64,000 nt of DNA from Frondihabitans sucicola (GTDB taxonomy: Bacteria > Actinomycetota > Actinomycetes > Actinomycetales > Microbacteriaceae), in contig NZ_AP027732.1 in assembly GCF_030296615.1 (NCBI RefSeq), positions 930,001 to 994,000 on the forward strand, given 5' to 3'. A model generated the notes under the pieces. The model searched no databases, was not told where the DNA came from, and saw only the letters and a program-made list of their open reading frames with translations. The position numbers and the translations under genes are program-made. Of the stretch, positions 47,517 through 57,207 are shown piece by piece. Within the stretch, counting starts at the first letter, position 1; every line of letters begins with the position of its first letter.

Positions 47517-48394
47517 GTGAGCGACCAGACTCGCAGAGAGGCGATTCGCGGGGCGCACCGAGCCCCCGCGGAGCCCGAGCCCGGCCCCGCGTCGGACTCG
47601 GGCGCGCCGCGCGTCTCACACGCAGCCACGTCCGTCGACCTCGATCCCGAGGTCGAGAAGACGTGGCTTCGTCCGCGCGGACGCAACCGCTATCCCGGGT
47701 CGACCTGGCCGAGCGAGCCGTCGCCACGCGAAGCGTCGCCGTCGCCCGATCCGGCCGACGCGACCGACACCGCCACCCGGGTGGAGCCGGTCGGTCAGCC
47801 GCGTCCGGCGGCGTCCGCCGTCTCGCGCTCCGCGACGGCGGGGGCCGAGGTGCCCGGTCTCAGCGAGACGTCCGCCGCGCCAGCCGGCGGCCCGGCACCT
47901 GAGCCGGCCTCCCAGCAGCCCCCACCGCACCCGAGCGCCGCACCTCGGGGCGTCGCGCGAGCGCGGCTCTCGACCCTGCCGCCGAGGCCGCTGAGCGTCT
48001 CGCGGCCGACCGCGCCGCCGTCGCCGCGCAGGGGCAGGCCATCCGGCGTGCTGCCGAACACCGCCGCGCCGCCGACGCCGTTCGTCTCCGCGAGGCCGAC
48101 GCCGTGCGCCCGCGCCCGTCCGTCGAGGGTGCCGAGCAGCAGCTCGTCCCCTCGCAGACCGAGGCCCCGGGCCGAAGGCTGATCGCCGGCGGAGTGTTCG
48201 ACAAGCCGCTCGCCGCGGGCACGTCGGTCGAGACCGCGAGCCGATCCGATCCGACGGTCGCGCGGCACGATCCTGCGCCGCCCGTCGGCGAGCTCGACGA
48301 CGTCGCCACCCGGGCCATCGCCGTGGTCCGTCAGGCTGGTCCGGGCCCCGAGGGCACCGAGCCCGCGACCCCCTTCGTTCCCGCACGCACCCTC
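47517..48394 (+). other. Disordered then coiled-coil coding stretch fused in frame to folP
   Basis: From GTG 47517, 3 bp after the ftsH stop, an open frame encodes about 135 residues rich in Pro, Ala, Ser and Arg. After a probable base loss in the C run 47919-47923 the frame that leads into folP reads LDPAAEAAERLAADRAAVAAQ, AIRRAAEHRRAADAVRLREAD, a likely coiled coil, then more low-complexity sequence. No stop separates it from folP, so it is probably an N-terminal extension of about 290 residues; a separate gene is possible. folE usually occupies this position in related genomes. No folE similarity is visible. Confidence 0.5.
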
Positions 48395-49187
48395 GTGATG
48401 GGGATCCTCAACGTCACGCTCGACTCGTTCAGCGACGGCGGTCGGTACGCGCAGTTCGACGACGCGATCGCGCACGCGCGGCTGCTGGCATCCGACGGCG
48501 CCGACATCATCGACGTCGGCGGCGAGTCGACTCGCCCCGGGGCCCCGCGAGTCGACGTGCACGAAGAGCAGCGTCGCGTGATCCCGGTCATCCGCGAGCT
48601 CGTCGACCTCGGACTCCGGGTCAGCGTCGACACCATGAACGCCGCCACGGCGTACGCGGCGCGCGAGGCCGGAGCCGACGTGATCAACGACGTCTCCGGA
48701 GGCCTCGCCGACCACAACATGGCGCAGGTCGTCGCCGACACCGACGCCACCTACATCGCGATGCACTGGCGGGGCCACAGCGACGTCATGACCCAGCGCG
48801 CCACCTACGGCGACGCCGTCGCCGAGGTGAAGGCCGAGCTCTTCCGGCGCGTGGCCGAACTCGTGGTCCAGGAGTGCACCCCGACCGCATCGTCATCGAT
48901 CCGGGACTCGGATTCGCGAAGCTTGCCGACCACAACTGGCAGCTCCTCGGGCACCTCGACGAACTGGCCGAGCTCGGGCTGCCGATTCTCGTCGCCGCCT
49001 CGCGCAAGCGCTTCCTGGGCGGACTCCTGCCCGAAGAGGCGGGCGTGCGCGAGCGCGATCCCGCCACCGCCGTCATCTCGGCCCTGAGCGCCCAGGCCGG
49101 GGCGTGGGGGTCCGCGTGCACGACGTCGCATCCACCCGCGCCGCCCTCGACGTCTGGGAAGCGTGGCAGAAAGGTTCCCGTGGTTGA
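48395..49187 (+). CDS. folP: Dihydropteroate synthase (two one-base frameshifts)
   Basis: The enzyme joins pABA to the pterin pyrophosphate. The core starts at LVMGILNVTLDSFSDGGRY, with Leu where the family has Pro in NVTPDSFSDGG; ADIIDVGGESTRPGAP, DVINDVSGG and VIDPGLGFAK with ILVAASRKRFLG follow. One G is missing near 48871 and another in the run 49106-49110; the restored C-terminus reads VRVHDVASTRAALDVWEAWQKG. The true start may lie far upstream (see preceding entry). The stop overlaps the folB start. Confidence 0.9.
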
Positions 49188-49542
49188 TCAACTGAAGCTC
49201 ACCGGAGTGCGGGCGAAGGGGCACCACGGCGTGTTCGACTTCGAGCGCGCTCACGGCCAGGAGTTCGTCGTCGACGTGACCGTCGACATCGACGCCGCCG
49301 CTCCGTCACGAGACGACGACCTCGACGCCACCGTGCACTACGGCGTCCTGGCGGAGCAGATCGTGCGCGACATCGAGAACGAACCGGTCGACCTCATCGA
49401 GACGCTCGCCGAACGCATCGCGTCGACCGTGCTCTCGTTCCCGGCTGCGCTCCGCACCAGCGTCACGGTGCACAAGCCGGGTGCTCCGATCACGGTGCCG
49501 TTCTCCGACGTCTCCATCACGATCGAACGGGGTCGCTCATGA
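49180..49542 (+). CDS. folB: Dihydroneopterin aldolase
   Basis: A 120-residue FolB: LTGVRAKGHHGVFDFERAHGQEFVVDVTVDID is the active-site and subunit-interface region, and DLIETLAERIASTVL with VTVHKPGAPI completes the T-fold. It removes the side chain of dihydroneopterin. Start GTG 49180 overlaps the folP stop by 8 nt. Confidence 0.94.
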   Translation: MVDQLKLTGVRAKGHHGVFDFERAHGQEFVVDVTVDIDAAAPSRDDDLDATVHYGVLAEQIVRDIENEPVDLIETLAERIASTVLSFPAALRTSVTVHKPGAPITVPFSDVSITIERGRS

Positions 49543-50096
49543 GCGAGGCGGTTCCCGTTCGCGCCGTGATCGCCCTGGGGGCGAACCTCGGCGATCGCGA
49601 CGCCACCCTCCGCGAGGCGGTGACCGACCTCGGCGCCATCGACGGCGTGACGGTCGTCGGCGCGTCCGTGCCCATCGAGTCGGTGGCCGTGACGCTGCAG
49701 GGCCTCGACGCGTCCAAGCCGCCGTACCTCAACGGCGTCGTGGTCGTGTCGACGACGCTCGCTCCAGAACCCCTCCTCGGCGAGCTGAACCGGATCGAGG
49801 CGGAGCACGGCCGGGTCCGTCTCGAGCGCTGGGGCGATCGCACGCTCGATCTCGACCTGATCGTGCACGGTGAGACCGTCCACAGCACGGATCGACTGAC
49901 GCTGCCGCACCCGCGCGCCGCCGAGCGGTCGTTCGTGCTGGAGCCCTGGCTGCAGGTCGACGCCGACGCCGAGCTGCCGGGTGTCGGCCGGGTCGACGTG
50001 ATCCTGCGCGCCCTCGGCGACCCGGTGGCGCACGTCGTCGGTGCTCCATCGCTCGACGTGCCGCTCGTCGCCCGTGACTCGGGAGGGGTCGCGTGA
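49539..50096 (+). CDS. folK: HPPK: 2-amino-4-hydroxy-6-hydroxymethyldihydropteridine pyrophosphokinase
   Basis: A 185-residue enzyme that pyrophosphorylates the pterin before FolP. VIALGANLGDRDATLREAV, PPYLNGVVVVST, and the signature WGDRTLDLDLIVHG with LPHPRAAERSFVLEP are all present. ATGA overlap with folB and with the next gene (GTGA). Confidence 0.95.
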   Translation: MSEAVPVRAVIALGANLGDRDATLREAVTDLGAIDGVTVVGASVPIESVAVTLQGLDASKPPYLNGVVVVSTTLAPEPLLGELNRIEAEHGRVRLERWGDRTLDLDLIVHGETVHSTDRLTLPHPRAAERSFVLEPWLQVDADAELPGVGRVDVILRALGDPVAHVVGAPSLDVPLVARDSGGVA

Positions 50097-50568
50097 AGCG
50101 CACCCGGATCTCGACCATCATCAGCATCGTGGTCGTCGCCGCGGTGGCCGGTTTCGCCTTCGACGCCGCCCTGGCCGCCACGCTGCACCCGGTGTTCGTG
50201 CCGGCGATGACCCTCGGGCTCGTGCTCCTGGCCATCGCCGCGATCGTCATCTCGCTGGCCGTGCCCGTGTTCCGCGTCGCCCGGGGGCGCACCCGCGAGC
50301 CGATCGACGCCTACTACGCGACCCGGGTGGTGCTCATCGCGAAGGCGTCCAGCCTGGCCGGAGCGATCTTCGGCGGTCTCGTGGGCGGCATGCTCGTGTA
50401 CGTGCTGACGCGCGGTGTCTCGGTGGGAGCAGGATCCCTGGTGCCCACCGTCACCTCCGTCGTCGGGGGGATCGTGCTGCTCGTGGCCGGGCTCATCGCC
50501 GAGTACATGTGCACCGTGCCGCCCCCGAAGACGACAAACCCGACGACGGGCACCCCCAGCGCATCTAG
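50093..50568 (+). CDS. DUF3180 membrane protein (one-base frameshift near end)
   Basis: A four-helix membrane protein of about 158 residues, always found downstream of folK in Actinobacteria; function unknown. Helices: STIISIVVVAAVAGFAF, VFVPAMTLGLVLLAIAAIVIS, LAGAIFGGLVGGMLVYV, SVVGGIVLLVAGLIAEYMC. A C is missing in the run 50522-50526; restored, the tail reads EDDKPDDGHPQRI and stops at 50568. Without it the frame runs on to 50674. Confidence 0.85.
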
Positions 50569-50670
50569 GGCGGGTCTCCGCGCAGCTCGACAGGGCATCC
50601 CACCGCCGAGCGGGGCATACTGCGAGACTGGGGTGCAGAGCCGCACCCGCTACGACCACTGGAGCACCAC

Positions 50671-51153
50671 GTGACCACCCGACTCGATCTCGACGGCGCG
50701 ACCTGGACCAGGATCAGCCCGAAGTACAAGTGGCCCGAGATGGGCAGCTACGCCCTGTCCGGGCTCGTCGTCGCCGCCCTGTCGGCGTTCACCTGGTTCT
50801 CCGGCCAGTGGTGGTCCTACGCCCTCACCGCCGCGATCCTGGTCGTCACGATCCTGGTGGTCGCGTTCGTCCCCCGGCGTGTGCGGGCCATCGGCTACCA
50901 GCTCCGCGAAGACGATCTGCTGGTGCGCCACGGCATCCTGTTCCTTCGCTTCGTCGCGGTGCCCTACGGCCGCATGCAGCTGATCGACGTCAACCGCGGG
51001 CCGATCGTCCGCGCGCTCGGCCTGAGCGATCTCAAGTTCGTCACGGCTGCGGCGTCGTCGGCCGTGACCATCCCCGGTGTGCCGGCGGCCGAGGCGGAGA
51101 AACTCCGTGACCGCCTCGTCGAACTGGCCGAATCGCGGCGGGCCGGCCTGTGA
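50671..51153 (+). CDS. PH-domain (YdbS/YdbT-like) membrane protein
   Basis: A 160-residue protein: two membrane helices near residues 27-70, then a bacterial PH domain (YQLREDDLLVRHGILFLRFVAVPYGRMQLIDVNRGPIVRALGLSDLKFVTAAASS). It pairs with the larger PH protein downstream (GTGA overlap), as in the YdbS-YdbT pair of Bacillus. Probably a membrane complex; mechanism unknown. Confidence 0.85.
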   Translation: MTTRLDLDGATWTRISPKYKWPEMGSYALSGLVVAALSAFTWFSGQWWSYALTAAILVVTILVVAFVPRRVRAIGYQLREDDLLVRHGILFLRFVAVPYGRMQLIDVNRGPIVRALGLSDLKFVTAAASSAVTIPGVPAAEAEKLRDRLVELAESRRAGL

Positions 51154-53055
51154 GCGGCTGGCAGCCCGGGCCGGTCCAGCCGCCCGACCCCGCGGGCAGA
51201 CGACGGCTCGACCAGCAGCCGAGCCCGCGGCGGGCAGCGGCGTCGACGGCGGCCCTCGACCTGACCGACGGCGAGTGGCACCGGCTGCACCCCGCGACCC
51301 CGCTGCTCAAGGGCGGCATCGTGTTCGTCGTGATCCTGGGCATCTTCGTCAACAACGCGCGCGAGCAGCTGCTCCAGTTCTTCATCCCCGGGCCGGACGG
51401 ACATCGCGGGGGCGGGGGAGGAGACGACGGAGACCCGGTCGACTACGTGCTCAACCACGGTCTGATCGGTCTCGTGCTGCTCGGGATCGCGGCGCTGCTC
51501 GTCGTCATCATCGGCATCTTCTACCTGTCGTGGCGGATGAACACGTTCCGTGTCACGGCCGAGACCGTCGAGGTGCGCAGCGGCATCGTCTTCCGCACCA
51601 ACCGGAGGGCGCGTCTCGACCGCATCCAGGGCATCAACATCCAACGTCCGATCCTCGCGCGGGTGTTCGGTGCCGCCAAGCTCGAGATCAACCAGGCGGG
51701 TCACGACGCGAACGTGCCACTGGCCTACCTGCGTTCCGCGTCCGCGGACGAGGTGCGGAGCGAGATCCTGCGCCGCGCGAGCGGGACCCGCGAAGCAGCG
51801 AACCCGCAGACCGGCTCCGTCGGACAGCCGGGCACCGGAGTGATCGAGCAGCGGCTCAACGAGTTCCTGGCCGAGCCGCTCGGCGAGGACGGCCAGCCTC
51901 CGCAGTCGGTCGTGCACATGCACCTCGGGCGCCTGATCGGCTCCGCCGTGCTCAGCGGTTTCACCCTGTTCATGGTCGCGATCGTCGTGGCCGTCGTGGT
52001 CAGCATCGTGACCACCGGCCAGTACTTCCTGCTCTTCGTCTTCCTTCCCACGATCCTGGGATCGTTCAGTTACTACTCGCGGCGCATCGTGAAATCCCTC
52101 CGCTACTCGATCACGTCGACGCGCGACGGCATCCGGATCGGCTGGGGCCTCCTCTCGACCAGCAACGAGACGCTGCCGCCCGGCCGGATCCACTCGATCC
52201 GACTCAGCCAGCCGCTGATGTGGCGGCCGTTCGGCTGGTGGGAGGTCAAGATCAACCGGGCCTCGCACTCCTCCACGAAGGGCGCCGACAACCAGGCCAA
52301 CACCACGATCCTGCCGGTCGGCAGCAAAGACGACGTGGTGCGCGTGCTGGGGCTGATCCTGCCCGAACTGGTCGGGCTCACCGCTGCCGACGTGCAGATC
52401 GAAGACGGTCTGGCGCGCGGCGAGTTCTCCGCACCCGAAGTGGTCGCGGCGCAGCCGCAGCGAGCCGTCGAGGAGTCCACGCGGACGCTCTCGCTGATCG
52501 AGGCCGGCATGACGAGCGCAGGATCCGAGGGCGGGTTCACCACGTCCCCGCGCCGCGGTCAGGTCCTTCGCTGGTTCTCCTGGCGGCGGAACGGCTTCCG
52601 GACCGCGCCCGGGGCCCTGCTGCTCCGGAAGGGCGCGATCTGGCGTCAGCTGGTCGTCGTGCCCCTGCCTCGCCTGCAGAGCGTCGGCGTGCGGCAGGGC
52701 CCCTCCTGCGGAGACTGCGGTTGGCCTCCTCGAGCTGCACACCGTCCAGGGGCCGATCGTCGCCAACATCGGAGCGATCGATCAGCAGGACGCCACAGAC
52801 TTCTTCGAGACCGCGGCTCACGATGCGGTCGCCGCGGCGCGGGCCGACCGGACGCATCGCTGGCTCGACGGCGCCGTGCGTGGCGGCGGCGACGGTCGTC
52901 CGAGCCCGCTGCCGGTGGCGTCTCCGGCCGACGCGCAGGGCACCGGCGCACACTGGTCCTCCCCGTCGATCCCTCCGGCCGACGAGCAGGGCACCGGCGG
53001 CGCGCACTGGCCCTCCCCGCGACCGGATGACCGGGTTCGGGAGGAGCCGTCGTGA
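51150..53055 (+). CDS. Large PH-domain (YdbT-like) membrane protein, two frameshifts
   Basis: A protein of about 635 residues after correction. It has several membrane helices (IVFVVILGIFV, LIGLVLLGIAALLVVIIGIFY, AVLSGFTLFMVAIVVAVVVSI) and PH repeats (RVTAETVEVRSGIVFRTNRRARLDRIQGINIQRP; second near TSTRDGIRIGWGLLSTSNETLPPGRIHSI; third after FRTAPGALLLRKGAIWRQLVVVPLPRLQSV). One C is missing at 52700-52703 and one at 52728-52729; restored, it continues LLRRLRLAS and LELHTVQGPIVANIG to the stop at 53055. Confidence 0.82.
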
Positions 53056-53798
53056 GCCCCCAGCGCCCCTCCGGCCGCCTCGGCGTCGGCATCGTCGGGG
53101 CCGGCCACGTCGGCCCCGTCCTCGGAGCCGCCCTGGCGGCCGCAGGGCACGCGATCGTCGGGATCTCGGCGGTGTCGGAGCGGAGCCGCGACCGGGCCGA
53201 CGCGATCCTCCCCGGTGCTCCGATCCTGCCCGTCCACGAAATCGTCGAGCGCTCCGAGCTCGTCCTGCTGGCGGTGCCCGACGATCAGCTCGAAGCCCTC
53301 GTTTCGGGCCTGGCGGCGACCGGCGCCTGGCAGGCCGGCCAGCTCGTCGTGCACACGTCGCCGGTGCACGGCCTCTCGGTGCTCGACCCGGCCCGCAACG
53401 CCGGCGCGATCCCGCTCGCGATCCACCCCGCGCTGCAGTTCACCGGCACCACGATCGACCTGGTGCGTCTTCGCGACTCGTACTGCGCCGTCACGGCACC
53501 CGGGCCGGTGCTGCCGATCGGGCAGGCGCTGGTCGTCGAGATGGGAGCCGAACCGGTGATCGTCGACGACGCCGACCGCCCGCGCTACGCCGAGGCGGTC
53601 GAAACCGCGACGACGTTCTCCGCCGCGATCGTCTCGCAGTCCGTGGGGATCCTGCGCGATCTCGGCATGCCCGAGCCGGGCCGGGTCATCGCCCCGCTCG
53701 TGCGCTCGGCGATGGACCGCGCTCTGGGCGTCGCCGACACCTCGGTCGGCCCCGGTACCATCGAGTTGGCCTCGTTCGACGACGACGGCCCTCTCTAG
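53052..53798 (+). CDS. DUF2520/Rossmann-fold oxidoreductase-like protein
   Basis: A 248-residue protein with an NAD(P)-binding motif (LGVGIVGAGHVGPVLGAALAAAGH) and a C-terminal DUF2520 helical domain (LAIHPALQFTGTT, MPEPGRVIAPLVRSAMD). The layout resembles ketopantoate reductase-like enzymes. In related genomes it lies next to panC; here lysS follows directly. Substrate unknown. Start GTG 53052 overlaps the previous stop. Confidence 0.88.
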   Translation: MSPQRPSGRLGVGIVGAGHVGPVLGAALAAAGHAIVGISAVSERSRDRADAILPGAPILPVHEIVERSELVLLAVPDDQLEALVSGLAATGAWQAGQLVVHTSPVHGLSVLDPARNAGAIPLAIHPALQFTGTTIDLVRLRDSYCAVTAPGPVLPIGQALVVEMGAEPVIVDDADRPRYAEAVETATTFSAAIVSQSVGILRDLGMPEPGRVIAPLVRSAMDRALGVADTSVGPGTIELASFDDDGPL

Positions 53799-53814
53799 TT
53801 CTGGAGTCACCCCT

Positions 53815-55308
53815 ATGACCGACGCGCCCGCTGACCTTACTGACGAAGAAGTCTTCGAGCAGAAGGCCGTGCGCCTGGCGAAGCGCGAGCGCCTCATCGA
53901 GTCGGGCGTGGGCGCCTACCCCGTCGGTGTGCCGATCACGACGACCATCCCCGCGGTCCGCGCGGCGTACGAGTCTCTCGAGACCGACACCGCCTCGGGC
54001 GACGTCGTCGGGCTCGCCGGCCGGGTCGTGCACTTCCGCATCGGCGGCAAGCTCTGTTTCGCCGTGCTCCAGTCGGGCGACGGCGCGCGCATCCAGGTCA
54101 TGGTCTCCCTCGCCGAGGTCGGCGCCGAATCGCTGCAGGAGTGGAAAGAGCTGGTCGACCTGGGCGACCACGTCTTCGTCTCGGGCGAGGTCATCTCGTC
54201 GCGCCGAGGCGAGCTCTCCGTGCTGGTGAGGGAGTGGGCGATCGCGGCGAAGGCGATCCTGCCCCTGCCCAACCTGCACTCCGAGCTCAGCGAAGAGACG
54301 CGCGTGCGCAGCCGCTACCTCGACCTGATCGTGCGCGAGCAGGCCCGTACCACCGTGCGCGCCCGCGCCGCCGTGATGAAGTCGCTGCGCGCGACCTTCG
54401 ACTCGCACGACTTCCTCGAGGTCGAGACCCCGATGCTGCAGACGATCCACGGCGGTGCCTCGGCGCGGCCGTTCTCGACGCACTCGAACGCCTTCGACAC
54501 CGAGCTGTTCCTGCGCATCGCCCCCGAGCTCTACCTCAAGCGCGCGGCCGTGGGCGGTATCGAGCGCGTCTTCGAGATCAACCGCAACTTCCGCAACGAG
54601 GGCGCCGACTCGACGCACTCGCCCGAATTCTCGATGATCGAGGCCTACCAGGCCTACGGCGACTACAACCAGATCGCCGACCTGACCCAGCAGCTCGTCC
54701 AAGACGCCGCCGTCGCCGTCTCAGGATCCCACGTGGTCACCTGGGCCGACGGAACCGAGTACGACCTCGGCGGGTCCTGGGACCGCATCTCGATGTACGA
54801 GTCGCTCTCGGCGGCCGCGTCGATGCGCATCACTCCCGACACCCCGCTCGGTGAGCTCCAGGCGGTCGCTTCCGACGTCGGCATCTCGGTGCCGCAAGAG
54901 ACGCACGGCAAATTCGTCGAGGAGCTCTGGGAGCACTTCGTCAAGGGATCGCTCGTGCGACCCACGTTCGTGATGGACTTCCCGGTCGACACCTCGCCGC
55001 TCGTCCGGGCTCACCGCTCGAAGCCCGGCGTCGTCGAGAAGTGGGACCTCTACATTCGCGGCTTCGAGCTCGCCACCGGCTACTCCGAGCTCGTCGACCC
55101 GGTCGTGCAGCGCGAGCGCTTCGTCGAGCAGGCGCGGCTCGCCGCACGCGGCGACGTCGAAGCCATGCGCCTCGACGAAGACTTCCTGCGGGCTCTCGAG
55201 CACGGCATGCCGCCGACCGGAGGCATGGGCATGGGTGTCGACCGGTTGCTCATGGCCGTCACCGGCCTCGGTATCCGCGAGACGATCCTGTTCCCGCTGG
55301 TGAAGTGA
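53815..55308 (+). CDS. lysS: Lysyl-tRNA synthetase, class II
   Basis: A 497-residue class IIb synthetase. The N-terminal OB-fold anticodon domain (GLAGRVVHFRIGGKLCFAVLQ) is followed by motif 1 (FLEVETPMLQTIHGGASARPF), motif 2 (RVFEINRNFRNEGADSTHSPEFSMIE) and motif 3 (GMGMGVDRLLMAVTG). No frameshift. Length is standard for bacterial LysS. Confidence 0.97.
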   Translation: MTDAPADLTDEEVFEQKAVRLAKRERLIESGVGAYPVGVPITTTIPAVRAAYESLETDTASGDVVGLAGRVVHFRIGGKLCFAVLQSGDGARIQVMVSLAEVGAESLQEWKELVDLGDHVFVSGEVISSRRGELSVLVREWAIAAKAILPLPNLHSELSEETRVRSRYLDLIVREQARTTVRARAAVMKSLRATFDSHDFLEVETPMLQTIHGGASARPFSTHSNAFDTELFLRIAPELYLKRAAVGGIERVFEINRNFRNEGADSTHSPEFSMIEAYQAYGDYNQIADLTQQLVQDAAVAVSGSHVVTWADGTEYDLGGSWDRISMYESLSAAASMRITPDTPLGELQAVASDVGISVPQETHGKFVEELWEHFVKGSLVRPTFVMDFPVDTSPLVRAHRSKPGVVEKWDLYIRGFELATGYSELVDPVVQRERFVEQARLAARGDVEAMRLDEDFLRALEHGMPPTGGMGMGVDRLLMAVTGLGIRETILFPLVK

Positions 55309-55344
55309 TCCTGCCCGGCCTTTGGGCATTCAGGCTGCGCGACG

Positions 55345-55350
55345 TACCCT
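55345..55350 (+). promoter_or_regulatory. -10 box of small membrane-protein gene
   Basis: TACCCT lies 6 nt before GTG 55357; leaderless arrangement. Confidence 0.6.
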
Positions 55351-55356
55351 TGAGGC

Positions 55357-55554
55357 GTGCCTCATAACGTCATCGGCGGAATCTTCTACGCCATCGGCCC
55401 GACCATTCTGGTCGGCCTGCTCTTCTGGTTCGCCATGCGCGCGATCTTCCGCGCCGACAAGACCGAGCGCGCCGCGTACAACGCCATCGAGCTCGAAGAG
55501 CGAGCGCGAGCCGAGGCCGAAGAGAGCACCGTGCGGCCAGCCGCCGAGCTCTGA
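55357..55554 (+). CDS. Small single-pass membrane protein
   Basis: 65 residues: one hydrophobic helix (IGGIFYAIGPTILVGLLFWFAM), then a charged helical tail (FRADKTERAAYNAIELEERARAEAEE). Proteins with this plan follow lysS in other Microbacteriaceae; function unknown. A strong terminator follows, so it is a separate unit. Confidence 0.75.
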   Translation: MPHNVIGGIFYAIGPTILVGLLFWFAMRAIFRADKTERAAYNAIELEERARAEAEESTVRPAAEL

Positions 55555-55569
55555 CGCTTCGCCCTTCCA

Positions 55570-55595
55570 ACGCCCCCGATTCTCGTCGGGGGCGT
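55570..55595 (+). terminator. Intrinsic terminator
   Basis: 10-bp stem ACGCCCCCGA / TCGGGGGCGT with a short loop, followed by TTTCTGCTTTC. Confidence 0.85.
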
Positions 55596-56066
55596 TTCTG
55601 CTTTCTGGGCGGGGGTGTGTGCGTCTCTTGCCGGGCGGTCGCCGTTCTTGTCGGGGGCGTCACTTGTCGGGCGTGTGCACCACCCCTCGAGAGTGCCCCC
55701 GTTTGTACCCCGTATCCACCCGGCGGTCGACTGCCGGAAATGTCCGGTTAACGTTCGGCGTCCCCCGAATGTGTGCCCTTCTTCTGATCCTGCTCAGAAA
55801 AGCCGGTGAAGAGCGTACCCCGTTCCGGATAGATGCGCCTACACCCGAATCGCCCTCGATGTCAAAGAGGACAGCTCGTCGTACCCCAATACGACGACTT
55901 TCCTGTGAGCGCACCCTGAGATTACTTGAGAAAACCCTGAATGATTTTGTCGGGCTCTGTAACCACGGCTTGACTCGTAGTGCGGCGAAAGACCCCCGGA
56001 CGGGTGGCTTCGCTGTCGCACCGACTCTCACAAGAGTCGTGCTCGCTTGAAGACGGAGAGAACATT
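55596..56066 (+). promoter_or_regulatory. Long upstream region of the sigma factor gene
   Basis: About 470 bp without a credible ORF. It contains three copies of GTACCCC (55705, 55815, 55881) spaced 110 and 66 bp; the last is the loop region of CGTCGTA-CCCCAA-TACGACG. A TTGACT at 55970 may be a -35, but no matching -10 is clear. A short hairpin GACTCT-CACA-AGAGTC (56023-56038) lies near the SD (GGAGAG). Likely a regulated promoter with several inputs. Confidence 0.45.
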
Positions 56067-57099
56067 ATGACGACTGCAGTTGATCACCACGTCCGCGAGA
56101 ACACCACTGGCGCCACGAGCGCCTCACAGTCCAGCGCCGCCGACGAAGAGGTCGAGGTCGAAGTCCTCGGGCAGGTCCGCGGCGCCTCGACCGATCAGGT
56201 CGGCGACTACCTGCGTCACATCGGCCGCATGCCTCTCCTCGACGCTCAGGAGGAGACCGAGATCGCGCGCCGGATCGAAGTGGGCCTGTTCGCCGAAGAG
56301 AAGCTGCGCCTCCTCGAAGAGGCGGGCGGGCTCACCCTCCGACCGCAACGACTACCGCTGGCTCATCCACGACGGTGAGCGCGCGAAAGACAGGATGATC
56401 ACGGCGAACCTCCGCCTGGTCGTGTCGATCGCGAAACGCTACACGCAGCGCGGACTTCCTTTCATGGACGTCATCCAGGAGGGCAACCTCGGCCTCGTCC
56501 GTGCCGTCGAGAAGTTCGACTACACGCAGGGCTACAAGTTCTCGACGTACGCCACGTGGTGGATCCGCCAGGCGATCGCCCGAGGCCTCGCCGACAAGGC
56601 GCGCGCCATCCGCATCCCGGTGCACACCGTCGAGCGCATCAACCGCATCTCTCGCGCCGAGCGCGACCTGACCGTCGACCTGGGCCGCACGCCCACCGTC
56701 GACGAGGTCGCAGCCGAGGTGGCGATGGAGGTGGCCGACCTGGTCGACCTGAAGTCGCGATCCCACGAGCCCGTGTCGATCCACACCGTGGTCGGCGACG
56801 CCGAAGACAGCGAACTCGGCGACTTCATCGAAGACGAAGAGACCCCTTCGCCCGGCGAGGCGACCGAGTCGTCGATGCTCAGCCGCGACATCCACTCGCT
56901 CGTCGAAGCGCTGCCCGAAGACGAGGCGCGCGTGATCCGCATGCGCTTCGGCCTCGACGACGACCAGCCGATGACCCTCGACGAGATCTCGAAGCGCGTC
57001 CATTCGTCGCGCCAGGCGGTGTCGCGAGTCGAGTCGCGGGCCCGCCTGCGCATGTTCGCCAAGGCCGTTTCGCAGGATCTGCAGCTGTACCTGCAGTAG
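56067..57099 (+). CDS. sigB: Group-2 sigma-70 factor (SigB-like), one-base frameshift
   Basis: A sigma factor of about 343 residues. Region 1.2 reads [29 protein letters not shown]; region 2 has [30 protein letters not shown] and [21 protein letters not shown]; region 4 ends with [21 protein letters not shown]. The short N-terminus fits a group-2 (SigB/HrdB-like) factor better than the principal sigma, but this cannot be settled here. The frame breaks at 56335-56337 by one extra base (or two lost), unlike all other breaks in the window. Confidence 0.85.
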
Positions 57100-57143
57100 G
57101 GCTTCTGGTTCTGCGTCGTCGTCGTCGTCCTCCTCCTGGAGTG

Positions 57144-57207
57144 ACGGCGAGTGGGCCGAAATGTACGCTTTCCCTTCGGTTAGCGTGCATTTCGGCCCAC
57201 TCGCCGT
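57144..57207. terminator. Long palindrome downstream of sigB
   Basis: A 26-bp stem (57144-57169 with 57182-57207), all paired if one G-U is allowed, with a 12-nt loop; it begins ACGGCGAGTGGGCCGAAATG. No U-run. It may end sigB transcription or be a REP-like element. Confidence 0.65.
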
